Shown here: positions 55,162 through 63,907 of the stretch, piece by piece
Position numbering within the stretch: the first letter of the stretch is position 1
Layout of the letters: the number at the start of each line of letters is the position of its first letter
Assembly (NCBI RefSeq): GCF_030056735.1
Contig: NZ_JASHKN010000001.1
Coordinates: 620,001 to 684,000, forward strand
DNA length: 64,000 nt
Direction of reading: 5' to 3'
Origin: Rhodococcus sp. IEGM 1409
Lineage (GTDB): Bacteria > Actinomycetota > Actinomycetes > Mycobacteriales > Mycobacteriaceae
The notes under the pieces: model-generated
Told to the model about the DNA's origin: nothing
Databases searched by the model: none
What the model saw: the letters and a program-made list of their open reading frames with translations, nothing else
Position numbers and translations under genes: made by a program

Positions 55162-55232
55162 CAGTCTGTTAACAGTCTACCTGTGACGAACCCGGGTCGG
55201 CACCCAGGTTTACAGGCACTATCCTCGTAGGT

Positions 55233-55460
55233 GTGGACCCTCAACCGAACCCGCGCACTTCCGGCACCGGAAACGGTCTGTTCCGTACGGCGATGGCACT
55301 GTTCATCGTCGGATTCCTCGCGATCGTGGCCATCTTCGCGGTCCACATCTTCAGTGACACTCCGCCCGGCCTGGCCTTGTATCTCGTTGCACTCGCGTGC
55401 CCGATCGGCTTCCTTCTCGCGATCGTCTACACGCTGAGATCCGGTCGACGCGTGCGCTGA
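55233..55460 (+). CDS. Small two-TM membrane protein
   Basis: The protein has 75 residues: FRTAMALFIVGFLAIVAIFA and PPGLALYLVALACPIGFLLA form two membrane helices, with a basic end TLRSGRRVR. The start is GTG 55233, with few bases of leader after a GTAGGTG. I do not recognise a family. It lies 33 bp before yccF in the same direction and is probably cotranscribed. Confidence 0.7.
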   Translation: MDPQPNPRTSGTGNGLFRTAMALFIVGFLAIVAIFAVHIFSDTPPGLALYLVALACPIGFLLAIVYTLRSGRRVR

Positions 55461-55493
55461 TCTCTCCCGCCTCCAACCGAAAGGTCACCGACC

Positions 55494-55883
55494 ATGAGAA
55501 TCCTCCTGAACGTGATCTGGCTGGTGTTCGGCGGCTTCTGGCTGGCATTGGGTTACTTCGCCGCAGGCATCATCTGCTGCATCCTCATCATCACGATTCC
55601 CTTCGGAATCGCAGCGTTCCGCATCGGCATCTACGCGCTGTGGCCGTTCGGTAAGACCGTCGTCGACAAGCCGACCGCCGGTGTCGGTTCGATGATCGGC
55701 AACGTCATCTGGGTGATCATCGCCGGCATCTGGTTGGCGATCGGACACATCGTCACCGCCGTCGCGATGGCAATCACGATCATCGGAATTCCACTCGCCG
55801 TCGCGAACTTGAAGATGATTCCGATCTCGCTGATGCCACTCGGCAAGGAGATCGTCGACGTGGACCGCGTCAACTACGCATAG
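55494..55883 (+). CDS. YccF-domain membrane protein
   Basis: A 129-residue protein with two copies of the YccF repeat: LLNVIWLVFGGFWLALGYFA plus PFGIAAFRIGIYALWPFGKT, then IGNVIWVIIAGIWLAIGHIV plus PLAVANLKMIPISLMPLGKE. It has about four membrane helices and matches the family length. The role is unknown. ATG 55494 follows CCGAAAGG. It corresponds to Rv0870c by position. Confidence 0.88.
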   Translation: MRILLNVIWLVFGGFWLALGYFAAGIICCILIITIPFGIAAFRIGIYALWPFGKTVVDKPTAGVGSMIGNVIWVIIAGIWLAIGHIVTAVAMAITIIGIPLAVANLKMIPISLMPLGKEIVDVDRVNYA

Positions 55884-55932
55884 CCGTCGAGCGCCTCAAT
55901 ACGCGTAGCCGTTGGATCCATCCCGATAACGC

Positions 55933-55948
55933 TGTGACCTTGATCACA
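55933..55948. promoter_or_regulatory. Crp-type site upstream of rpfA
   Basis: TGTGA-CCTTGA-TCACA, a perfect TGTGA-N6-TCACA site, lies about 220 bp before the riboswitch. Control of rpfA by the Crp-like regulator Rv3676 is known in M. tuberculosis, so conservation is plausible. Confidence 0.75.
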
Positions 55949-56164
55949 TTACGGATGGATAACGGAACGGACACAACCGGACATTCACTGAGGCACCCCC
56001 ACCTACCTGGGAAGAGTCTCCTGCGCTTTGTGTGACGCGTTGTACGTCTTTCGCCACGCCGCGTTATCAAATGGTGACACGAGAGACTCGAGCCGTTACC
56101 GTCGTTTTCGGCCGGGAAACTCGGCCACCTCCGGCCCGCCGCGCCAAGCCTTGTCCCGCGGGTA

Positions 56165-56945
<781 letters not shown>

Positions 56946-56982
56946 CACCGGCAAGACTGTCCGCTCGGACGCTCGAACTCGA

Positions 56983-57013
56983 GAAGGCCCGCACCGATTC
57001 GGTGCGGGCCTTC
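56983..57013 (+). terminator. Terminator after rpfA
   Basis: A perfect stem, GAAGGCCCGCACCGA and TCGGTGCGGGCCTTC (sharing the central bases), ends in TTCTTCG. The remainder of the 331-bp gap to 57276 shows no further gene or RNA that I can support. Confidence 0.88.
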
Positions 57014-57276
57014 TTCGTGTCGAGTTGTTATCGGTTGATGACGGTATGCGGGTGTACGTAAGGGAGTGACTCCACCGGAACCGGAAAGGTGGTGTCCTCG
57101 CCGAAGGGTGAAAGTCCACCTGCACGGGTCGATGACAATTCGGTCACTGCGTGATCTCCGTCTGCAGTTTCCGGCCATCCTGGATCTACATAGTGTTGCT
57201 TCGAATTGTTGGCCACGAAGTCATTTTGACAGGACGCCGTTACGCCGTACAGACCAGGTCTCTAATCTGATACCTG

Positions 57277-59601
57277 ATGACCGAAACACGTGGCACCCCG
57301 GCGGGCAGTTCCGCAGCCGAAAGTCTGACCGATTGGCTCTCGGCGCGCAGTGACGCCGAATTGACGGAGCTGCTGCGTCTGCGCCCCGATCTGGCCGTAC
57401 CGCCGCCGAGCACGATGGTTGTTCTCAGCGGACGCGCGCAGCAACGCGCGTCGGTCAGCCGAGCGGCCGACGAACTCGACACCCTCGATTTCGGTCTTCT
57501 CGAATTGTTGACACTGAGCGGCGCCGAGGAAACCCCGATGACGCGGGCGGAGCTCAACAGTGCGATCGCCGAACGCGCACTGACCGGCAAGGGCAAGGTC
57601 ACCAAGAAGGCCGTCGACAAGTCACTGGCGAAGATGCGCGAGTCCGCCCTCATCTGGGGTGTAGATCCCATCAGTGTCGTCCCGGCAGTCATCGGGATGA
57701 TTCCCTGGCGTGTGGGGCGTGCCCTCGAACCTGCCGAGGCGATGACCGAGACCGAAATCTCGGCAGCCCTCGACGCTCTGGACACCCGCGAACGGGATCT
57801 CCTCGAGACTCTCGCCAACTCCAGCCCGATCGGCCGCACCCGCGACGCTGCCCCTGGAACGCCGCCCGATCGCCCGGTTCAGCGACTGCTGGCAGCCGGC
57901 CTGCTGCGGTGGCTCGACGAGCAGACTGTCGAGCTTCCGGCGACGGTTCGTCAGGTCATCCGCGGCGAGCCGGTTTTCGATCCGACGACTCTCACTGCGC
58001 CGGTCATCGGGGGCGACAAACTCAAACCGGCGGACGTGAACGCCGCAGCAGCCGGCGAAGCGCTCGAGTTGGTACGCCAATGCGAGAACGTGATCGTAGT
58101 TCTGGGAGCAGCACCGGCCCCCGCGCTGCGAGCCGGCGGACTCGGTGTTCGAGAACTAAGACGCGTAGCCAAGACGGCCGATCTCGACGAAGCGCGAGTG
58201 AGCCTGCTTGTCGAATTGCTCTCGGCAGCCGGACTCATTGCGAGCGGAACGCCGGACCCAGCGCCGATCTCGGACAACGGGGACGAATACTGGACGCCCA
58301 CACTCGCCGTCGACGGCTGGCTGAACGCGTCCACAGCGCGACGGTGGGAGGTCCTGGCATCCGCCTGGGTCGACGTACCGCGAGTTCCGTGGATGATCGG
58401 GCTGCGGGATTCCACCGACAAGCCGATCGCGGCGCTGTCAGAGGAGGGCCGGGCTCCGGCGGCTCCGCGAGATCGCCAGGCAATTCTGGGGTTGCTCTCC
58501 GAACTCGACAGTGGTCAGACTGCGTCGGCCGTCGAGGTCAGTCGGCTACTGGCGTGGCGACGTCCGCGGTGGAGCGGGCGCCTACGGACCTTCGCGATCG
58601 AGCGGACTCTGGACGAGGCCGCCGCGCTCGGACTGGTAGCCCGCGGCGCTTTGTCGTCACCGGGACGAGCATTGCTGCACGGCGGGGACGCCGAAGCCGA
58701 AATGCAGTCCGCGCTACCCGAGCCCATCGACTACATCCTGGTCCAGGCAGATCTGACTTTGGTTGCGCCCGGCCCACTCGTACCGGACCTGCTCGAGCAG
58801 GTGAGCCTGGTCGCGGACATCGAGTCGGCAGGATCGGCGTCCATGTACCGCATCAGCGAGGACAGCGTGCGTCGTGCTCTCGACGCCGGTCTGACGGCCA
58901 CCGAACTGCATGCCATGTTCGCCTCGAAATCGAAGACACCTGTCCCCCAATCACTTTCGTATCTCATTGACGACGTTGCCCGTCGGCACGGACGACTGCG
59001 TGCCGGGGTTGCAGCGTCGTTCATCCGATGCGAGGACGCGTCACTGTTGGCGGAGGTCCTCGTATCGGCGGTGGCCGAGCCCCTGGCTTTGCGCGCATTG
59101 GCTCCCACGGTCGCAATCTCCCAGGCCCCCCTACGTGAGGTCCTCGCCGAACTGCGCGCAGCGGGATTTGCGCCGGCCGGCGAAGACTCCTCGGGAACGC
59201 TGGTCGATCTTCGCCCACGTGGGGCGCGCGTACCGAACCGTCGCAGCCGACCGGCGTCAAGAATGCCCGCGAGCCCGTCGGCGGATCAGCTGGCGTCGTT
59301 GGTACGCACGATGCGGGCGGGCGACCGCGCTTCCGCCCCCGGCCGTGGCGGCGTTCGAACGGACGGTTCGAGGGAGAACAACGCTGCCACCGTCGCCTTG
59401 CTGGCCACGGCGGCCCGAGACAATTCCAGCGTCAACATCGGTTACGTCGACGCTCAGGGGGTGGCGACCCATCGCATCGTCGATCCCGTCAGTGTGGGCG
59501 GCGGACAGTTGGACGCCTTCGACCCGGCAAGTGGTGCGGTACGCCGTTTCACGTTGCACCGCATTACTTCCGTCAGCCCCGTCGACTCCGGAAAAAAGTA
59601 G
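57277..59601 (+). CDS. Helicase-associated (Rv0862c-like) protein
   Basis: A 774-residue, Ala/Leu-rich soluble protein of the family annotated as XPB/Ssl2-like helicase N-terminal or helicase C-terminal-associated domain. It has repeated winged-helix-like stretches (LGVRELRRVAKTADLDEARV; LLVELLSAAGLIAS), EPIDYILVQADLTLVAPGPL (a family hallmark), and ends in a WYL-like strand set NSSVNIGYVDAQGVATHRIV. No Walker motifs are present, so it is not a helicase itself. In mycobacteria it lies beside the XPB helicase gene; here about 4.3 kb separate them. ATG 57277 start. Confidence 0.85.
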   Translation: MTETRGTPAGSSAAESLTDWLSARSDAELTELLRLRPDLAVPPPSTMVVLSGRAQQRASVSRAADELDTLDFGLLELLTLSGAEETPMTRAELNSAIAERALTGKGKVTKKAVDKSLAKMRESALIWGVDPISVVPAVIGMIPWRVGRALEPAEAMTETEISAALDALDTRERDLLETLANSSPIGRTRDAAPGTPPDRPVQRLLAAGLLRWLDEQTVELPATVRQVIRGEPVFDPTTLTAPVIGGDKLKPADVNAAAAGEALELVRQCENVIVVLGAAPAPALRAGGLGVRELRRVAKTADLDEARVSLLVELLSAAGLIASGTPDPAPISDNGDEYWTPTLAVDGWLNASTARRWEVLASAWVDVPRVPWMIGLRDSTDKPIAALSEEGRAPAAPRDRQAILGLLSELDSGQTASAVEVSRLLAWRRPRWSGRLRTFAIERTLDEAAALGLVARGALSSPGRALLHGGDAEAEMQSALPEPIDYILVQADLTLVAPGPLVPDLLEQVSLVADIESAGSASMYRISEDSVRRALDAGLTATELHAMFASKSKTPVPQSLSYLIDDVARRHGRLRAGVAASFIRCEDASLLAEVLVSAVAEPLALRALAPTVAISQAPLREVLAELRAAGFAPAGEDSSGTLVDLRPRGARVPNRRSRPASRMPASPSADQLASLVRTMRAGDRASAPGRGGVRTDGSRENNAATVALLATAARDNSSVNIGYVDAQGVATHRIVDPVSVGGGQLDAFDPASGAVRRFTLHRITSVSPVDSGKK

Positions 59602-59688
59602 TAGAAAAGATGTAACTGGCTTTTTTCTGTAAATGAAGTATGGTCGAGGTCAGTTTGTGATTGCCACTTCGAAAAATGAGGAGCGACA

Positions 59689-59814
59689 ATGGCTGACAAG
59701 GCGCCGGGTAAAAACATGAAGAAACCCGCCCAGTCGATCAAGGAACGCCGTGCGGAAAAGCGGGCGAAAACTGCGGAGTCTTCCGAGTTCATTCGTAAGA
59801 GAAAGCGGAGCTGA
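59689..59814 (+). CDS. 41-residue highly basic protein
   Basis: A small frame, MADKAPGKNMKKPAQSIKER then RAEKRAKTAESSEFIRKRKR + S, ends at TGA 59812-59814. GGAG lies 5 bases before ATG 59689. Nearly half of the residues are Lys or Arg with Ala and Glu, so it is a probable nucleic-acid-binding or disordered peptide. An AT-rich promoter-like stretch precedes it (59600-59680). Such short basic proteins occur in other Mycobacteriales as I recall, but function is unknown. Confidence 0.7.
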   Translation: MADKAPGKNMKKPAQSIKERRAEKRAKTAESSEFIRKRKRS

Positions 59815-59857
59815 CATCACAGTTCAGAGGAAGACGAGCTGACTGCGAAGCTGACCA

Positions 59858-60049
59858 ATGCCGGCCCCCACCGACACCCTCGTGCACCTGCACGAAACAT
59901 TCAACCTGTTCAAGTCACGTAGTCGAGGAACTGACGCGCGCTCGCGCGGCTACGCAGCGGGCATGACCCTCGCTTCACTCTGCGTCCTCGACGAACACGC
60001 TCGGCAGTCCGGAATACTACTTTCGGATTCTCCGCAGAAAGAGAATTAA
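59858..60049 (+). CDS. 63-residue small protein, first of a related pair
   Basis: The frame from ATG 59858 reads PTDTLVHLHETFNLFKSRSR, then GYAAGMTLASLCVLDEHARQ and a polar tail. It looks helical and resembles the following 54-residue protein around GYAAGMTLAS / GYRSGISEAI. The RBS is weak. It follows the 41-residue gene by 43 bp and precedes the next by 5 bp, suggesting one transcript. No family recognised. Confidence 0.55.
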   Translation: MPAPTDTLVHLHETFNLFKSRSRGTDARSRGYAAGMTLASLCVLDEHARQSGILLSDSPQKEN

Positions 60050-60054
60050 CCATC

Positions 60055-60219
60055 GTGAAAAGAACAATCCACACCCTGGACCGTATTCAAACGAGACTCG
60101 AATCGGAGCTTGATTCCACTCCGGGCGATTCCGAAAAGAATATCGGTTATCGATCCGGAATTTCCGAGGCTATTACTCATGTAATGGAAATGCGAAAGTC
60201 TGTCGTCGCGCAAAAATAA
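60055..60219 (+). CDS. 54-residue small protein, second of the pair
   Basis: GTG 60055 opens a frame KRTIHTLDRIQTRLESELDS, TPGDSEKNIGYRSGISEAIT, HVMEMRKSVVAQK, ending TAA 60217-60219, 5 bp after the previous stop. It is visibly AT-richer than the neighbouring genes. The pattern hydrophobic helix - polar link - GY-x-x-G-(x)4-A-helix is shared with the preceding small protein. Function unknown. Confidence 0.55.
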   Translation: MKRTIHTLDRIQTRLESELDSTPGDSEKNIGYRSGISEAITHVMEMRKSVVAQK

Positions 60220-60224
60220 GGGGT

Positions 60225-60875
60225 TCATCCCAATAAATGCCGCACGCCACCGATCAGAAAGACGACCTGGTCCTCGTAGAAGTCGGCAAGCCGCTCCGGC
60301 GCGAGCAGCTTGCTGCTTCCGCTCCAATCGTCCGCCCGGCTCAATGCTTGGAGGAAGCCCATCAAGGCGATCGCCCAGCGAGTCTCGAGCCTTTCGGGAT
60401 CGGCAGCGGGAAAGGTACGACGGACCTGGTCGAGAAGATGATCGCGGAGGTGCAGCTCGGTTGCCTCGAGGGCGGGATGTCCTGGTCGTGACATCTGCGG
60501 CTGCGAGATCTGCGTGACGATCCTGATCCATCGCATTCCCCGCGTGCGGTGGCGAAGGAGCAACGCCTTGTAGGGCGCCGTGACCGCCCGTACCAGTTCC
60601 TCGACCGTCGGCGGCGTCTGTTCGGCGGCGAGGGCGTCCACGTTCGCGCTGATCTGATCTCGCACCGACGTTCCCAAGTCCAGCAGCACCGCGGCGACCA
60701 GGTCGTCCTTGGTGCCGAAATGGTAGTGGACAGACGACGGACCGAGACCGGCCGCGGCGTTGACCGAGCGCAACGAGACTGCATCCAATCCCTCTGTCGC
60801 GAAAAGCCGCTCGGCAGTTTTGAGCAAGCGCATTCGCGTTGCGTCGCCTTGTCGGTTCTGCCTGGAGTCGGTCAT
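60225..60875 (-). CDS. TetR-family transcriptional regulator
   Basis: The protein has 216 residues. HTH: GLDAVSLRSVNAAAGLGPSS then VHYHFGTKDDLVAAVL. The C-terminal domain (VRAVTAPYKALLLRHRTRGM; WAIALMGFLQALSRADDW) is of the TetR_C_17-like type. ATG 60875. It points away from the hypothetical gene at 60930 on the same strand; its stop is 5 bp from the small-ORF stop. Target may be the monooxygenase/dehydrogenase operon nearby, but no matching operator is evident at its own promoter. Confidence 0.85.
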   Translation of the reverse strand: MTDSRQNRQGDATRMRLLKTAERLFATEGLDAVSLRSVNAAAGLGPSSVHYHFGTKDDLVAAVLLDLGTSVRDQISANVDALAAEQTPPTVEELVRAVTAPYKALLLRHRTRGMRWIRIVTQISQPQMSRPGHPALEATELHLRDHLLDQVRRTFPAADPERLETRWAIALMGFLQALSRADDWSGSSKLLAPERLADFYEDQVVFLIGGVRHLLG

Positions 60876-60929
60876 ACGAACGAGCTTCGCACGGGCTCGC
60901 CAAACGTCTCCGAAGTGGCGGACGCGGAG

Positions 60930-61241
60930 TCAGAGTGATTCACGGTGTGCCCGCACTCCGTTGTCGTGGTCAACCCAGCCGTGGGCGCGTGCGTAATCCA
61001 CCATCGCGGAGAACTTCTGCCTCCACTGCGCGTTTCCGACCTGGGCCGCGACGGCTTGCTCCAGCTGAGCGATGTCGAGCCAGACGTGATCCCCCTCGAT
61101 TTCCCCCCACGGTTCCAATACCCGACTCAGAGTCTCGGGTTGATCGACGCCGCCTACGACGACCGACAGACTGGCGAAGTCGTCGACGCCGTTCAGTTCG
61201 ACGGTCGAGGAGGTGGGGGTGATTGTGACGTCTAGTTGCAT
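60930..61241 (-). CDS. Orphan small protein divergent from monooxygenase operon
   Basis: The protein has 103 residues: QLDVTITPTSSTVELNGVDD, then FASLSVVVGGVDQPETLSRV, GDHVWLDIAQLEQAVAAQVG and DYARAHGWVDHDNGVRAHRE. It has a beta-rich N-half and a helical C-half with a Trp-rich core. I know no family. ATG 61241 has GAAGAGGG before it. It is divergent from the luciferase-like gene at 61458 across 216 AT-rich bases with repeated symmetric sites, so it is likely coregulated with it. Confidence 0.65.
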   Translation of the reverse strand: MQLDVTITPTSSTVELNGVDDFASLSVVVGGVDQPETLSRVLEPWGEIEGDHVWLDIAQLEQAVAAQVGNAQWRQKFSAMVDYARAHGWVDHDNGVRAHRESL

Positions 61242-61271
61242 GCCCTCTTCAACGCTCCTTCTGAGAATGCC

Positions 61272-61394
61272 TGGTTCAGTTGATCGACTTAGAAGAACCT
61301 TAGACGACGTAAATGCTCTATATATTGTTGAACTACAAGTGATTACAAACCTCCCACTCTGCGGGAGATTCAACTTATTGGATCAGTTGATCCA
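61272..61394. promoter_or_regulatory. Repeated palindromic sites before the monooxygenase operon
   Basis: TGGATCAGTTGATCCA (61379-61394) is a near-perfect palindrome (arms TGGATCA and TGATCCA), and TGGTTCAGTTGATCGA (61272-61287) is a 14/16 copy. They flank the intergenic AT-rich region, 107 bp apart, as a regulator looping between two sites would need. Confidence 0.55.
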
Positions 61395-61457
61395 TGTTAG
61401 ACATCTCTATCAGAGCGAGTGAGCCAAATCACTTCCCTGTCGACAGGAGATGTCATC

Positions 61458-62651
61458 ATGTGGTCCGCATCGTCCATCCGCTTCGGAGCCTTCCTTGCCC
61501 CGTACCATCCGCTCGACGCCGATCCCGCCTTGCAGCTCAGACGCGATATCGATCTCATGGCACACCTGGATCACCTCGGCTTCGAGGAAGCCTGGATGGG
61601 TGAGCATCATTCGACCGGCGCCGAAATCGTGCCCGCGCCGGACATGTTCATCGCCGCCGCCGCAGAGCGGACCGAGCGCATCCAGTTCGGTACAGGCGTG
61701 ACGTCGCTGCCTTATCACCACCCTCTGATCACGGCCGACCGCATCACTCAACTCGATCTGCAGACCCGCGGACGACTCATCTTCGGCACCGGTCCGGGCA
61801 AGATCCCCCTCGACGCACACATGATGGGTATCAACCCGTCGGACCAGCGTCGCCGCCAGGGCGAAGCGCTCGAGGCCATTCTCGCGTTGCTCCGCGGCGA
61901 GGTCGTGAATATGGAAACCGACTGGTTCACGTTGCGTGATGCTCGTGCACAGCTGCCCACCTACCGCGCGGATGGCATCGAGACCGTGACAGCGTCGACG
62001 ATTTCGCCCAACGGTTCGGTACTCGCAGGCAAGAACGGCCTCTCCTTGCTCTCATTGGCGGCGAGTTCACCCAGCGGATTCGACGCATTGGATCGCAACT
62101 GGGATGTGTACGAGAAGGTCTCGGCCGAGCACGGCCACCACGCTGACCGAGCGACGTGGCGTGTCGTCACTCCGATGTTCATCGCAGAGACCCGAGCCGA
62201 GGCCGAGCGCGCCGTGAGCCGACGGATCGGATCGATGGCCTCCTACGTGAATCGGCAGACCGGCCAGAACCCGGCCTGGGCAGATACGCCGGCCGGGATC
62301 ATCGACCAGTGGCGTAACGACACTCTCGGCGAGTTCGGTCAGGCGATCATCGGTACCCCCGAGGATGCGATCGCACAGATCGAGCGTCTGATCGAGAAGA
62401 CGGGAGGGTTCGGCACGTTCCTGATCCTTCATGTCGACATGGCGAGCTGGGAGGACACCAAACGCAGCTACGAATTGTTCGCGTCGGAGGTGGTCCCGCA
62501 CTTCCGGAAGCGGAACGTCGGGCGTCAGGCAAGCATGCAATTCGCCGTGGACAACCGCGAATACCTGATCGGCGGGCTGGTCGGAGCGCTCACCAAAGCC
62601 CATACCGACTACTACGGCCAGCCGGCCGAGACGGGAGCCGTACGCGCATGA
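61458..62651 (+). CDS. Luciferase-like (LLM class) flavin-dependent monooxygenase
   Basis: A 397-residue TIM-barrel flavoprotein. IRFGAFLAPYHPLDADPALQ at the start, EEAWMGEHHSTGAEIVPAPD (family His), FGTGVTSLPYHHPLITADRI, TRGRLIFGTGPGKIPLDAHM (LLM signature), and a C-terminal QAIIGTPEDAIAQIERLIEK. It resembles limonene monooxygenase-type members, but the substrate is not determinable. ATG 61458 follows AGGAG by 9 bases. It is translationally coupled (ATGA) to the dehydrogenase, suggesting an oxidation pathway for an unknown organic compound. Confidence 0.88.
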   Translation: MWSASSIRFGAFLAPYHPLDADPALQLRRDIDLMAHLDHLGFEEAWMGEHHSTGAEIVPAPDMFIAAAAERTERIQFGTGVTSLPYHHPLITADRITQLDLQTRGRLIFGTGPGKIPLDAHMMGINPSDQRRRQGEALEAILALLRGEVVNMETDWFTLRDARAQLPTYRADGIETVTASTISPNGSVLAGKNGLSLLSLAASSPSGFDALDRNWDVYEKVSAEHGHHADRATWRVVTPMFIAETRAEAERAVSRRIGSMASYVNRQTGQNPAWADTPAGIIDQWRNDTLGEFGQAIIGTPEDAIAQIERLIEKTGGFGTFLILHVDMASWEDTKRSYELFASEVVPHFRKRNVGRQASMQFAVDNREYLIGGLVGALTKAHTDYYGQPAETGAVRA

Positions 62652-63727
62652 GGGCCGTCCGATTCCAGAACGGTGAATTCGCAGTAGCGGTGGTAGCCGA
62701 CGCACCTCCGCCGGCACCACATCAGATCCGCATCGACGTCGTCGCCTGCGGGATCTGTGGCAGTGATCTGAGTATGTCGAAAGACCCGTGCCGGTTCGTC
62801 GAGGTCGCAGACAGCGGGGGTTACCCGCTCGCCACCTTCGACCCTGACCGCCCCGTAGTCCTGGGGCACGAGTATGCGGGCATCGTCTCCGAAACCGGTT
62901 CTGCAGTGGAAGATTTCACGATCGGAGACAGGGTGGCGGGCATCGGCCTGGCCACCGACACTGCTACCGGGATCCCGACGATCATCGGCTACTCGAACGA
63001 ATACCACGGCGCGTTCGGCGATCACATCGTCGTCGACGCGTTCTGGGTCCGCAAGGTTCCCGACCACCTGTCACTCGAGCACGCCACACTTGCCGAACCT
63101 CTCCACGTCGGCGAGATGCACCTTCAACAGTCCGGCCTCACCTCGGCCGATTCGGCGCTCGTCATCGGTTGCGGGACGATCGGGCTTGGTGCCATCGTCG
63201 CGGCGAAGGCGAGAGGAGCACAGATCGTCATCGCGTCCGAGCCCTCCCCCAAGCGACGCGAGCTCGCCAAGAAGATGGGCGCGGACGTCGTCGTCGATCC
63301 GGAAGAGCAGGATCCGATCGCACTGTGGAATCAGATGGTCGCCGAGGGCAACCCGCTCGTCGGTCAGGCCGCAAACGGCATTCTGATCGCCTACGAATGC
63401 AGCGGCCGGGCGGGGGTTATCGGGGAGCTGATGCGCACCTTGCCGTTCAACTCGCGGATACAGGTGCTGGCTGCGCCGTTCGGCGACGAGACGATCATTC
63501 CCGTCGTCGGGCAGTTCCGGAGGATCTCGATCAACTTCGGTCACGGCCCCTACGAGAATGCCTACGACATCACCCTGCAGAGACTCGCCGATGGAGAGAT
63601 CGACGCGGAAGAGATCATCACCGGCCGGGTCGGTCTGGAAGGTGTCTCGGACGCTTTCGCAGCTCTGCGCACACCCGACGAACACGTGAAGATCCTCGTA
63701 CTGCCCGGCGCCGCCCTCCCGGAATAG
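62648..63727 (+). CDS. Zinc-dependent medium-chain alcohol dehydrogenase
   Basis: A 359-residue MDR-family protein. Catalytic zinc ligands in ACGICGSDLS (Cys) and GHEYAGIV (His-Glu); the third ligand region is HATLAEPLHVGEMHL (Glu). The NAD(P) fold has IGCGTIGLGAIVAAKARG. The four-cysteine structural-zinc lobe seen in classic members is absent: the region GLATDTATGIPTIIGYSNEY has no cysteines. It is coupled to the upstream monooxygenase and probably oxidises its alcohol product; inferred. Confidence 0.88.
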   Translation: MRAVRFQNGEFAVAVVADAPPPAPHQIRIDVVACGICGSDLSMSKDPCRFVEVADSGGYPLATFDPDRPVVLGHEYAGIVSETGSAVEDFTIGDRVAGIGLATDTATGIPTIIGYSNEYHGAFGDHIVVDAFWVRKVPDHLSLEHATLAEPLHVGEMHLQQSGLTSADSALVIGCGTIGLGAIVAAKARGAQIVIASEPSPKRRELAKKMGADVVVDPEEQDPIALWNQMVAEGNPLVGQAANGILIAYECSGRAGVIGELMRTLPFNSRIQVLAAPFGDETIIPVVGQFRRISINFGHGPYENAYDITLQRLADGEIDAEEIITGRVGLEGVSDAFAALRTPDEHVKILVLPGAALPE

Positions 63728-63752
63728 CGGTCGGTCCTGCCCTGTTGACGTA

Positions 63753-63776
63753 GGGGTGCCCGCACTCGGGCACCCC
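63753..63776 (+). terminator. Terminator after the monooxygenase/dehydrogenase operon
   Basis: A perfect 10-bp stem, GGGGTGCCCG and CGGGCACCCC, with loop CACT. Confidence 0.82.
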
Positions 63777-63907
63777 CGCTTCGGGCTGTGCGAGCGCCGC
63801 CTGTTGGCGTATGTGCTCCGTTACCAGGACAATGGCAGGGTTGGCGTCAGCCGACAACGCGGCGCAACGCTCTGTGGCTGCCTCGTTTGCTTCACTAGGA
63901 GGATTCC

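Noticed and set aside
59689-60219. Classical toxin-antitoxin module
   Set aside because: The three small proteins show no recognisable toxin or antitoxin motif; only size and spacing are suggestive.
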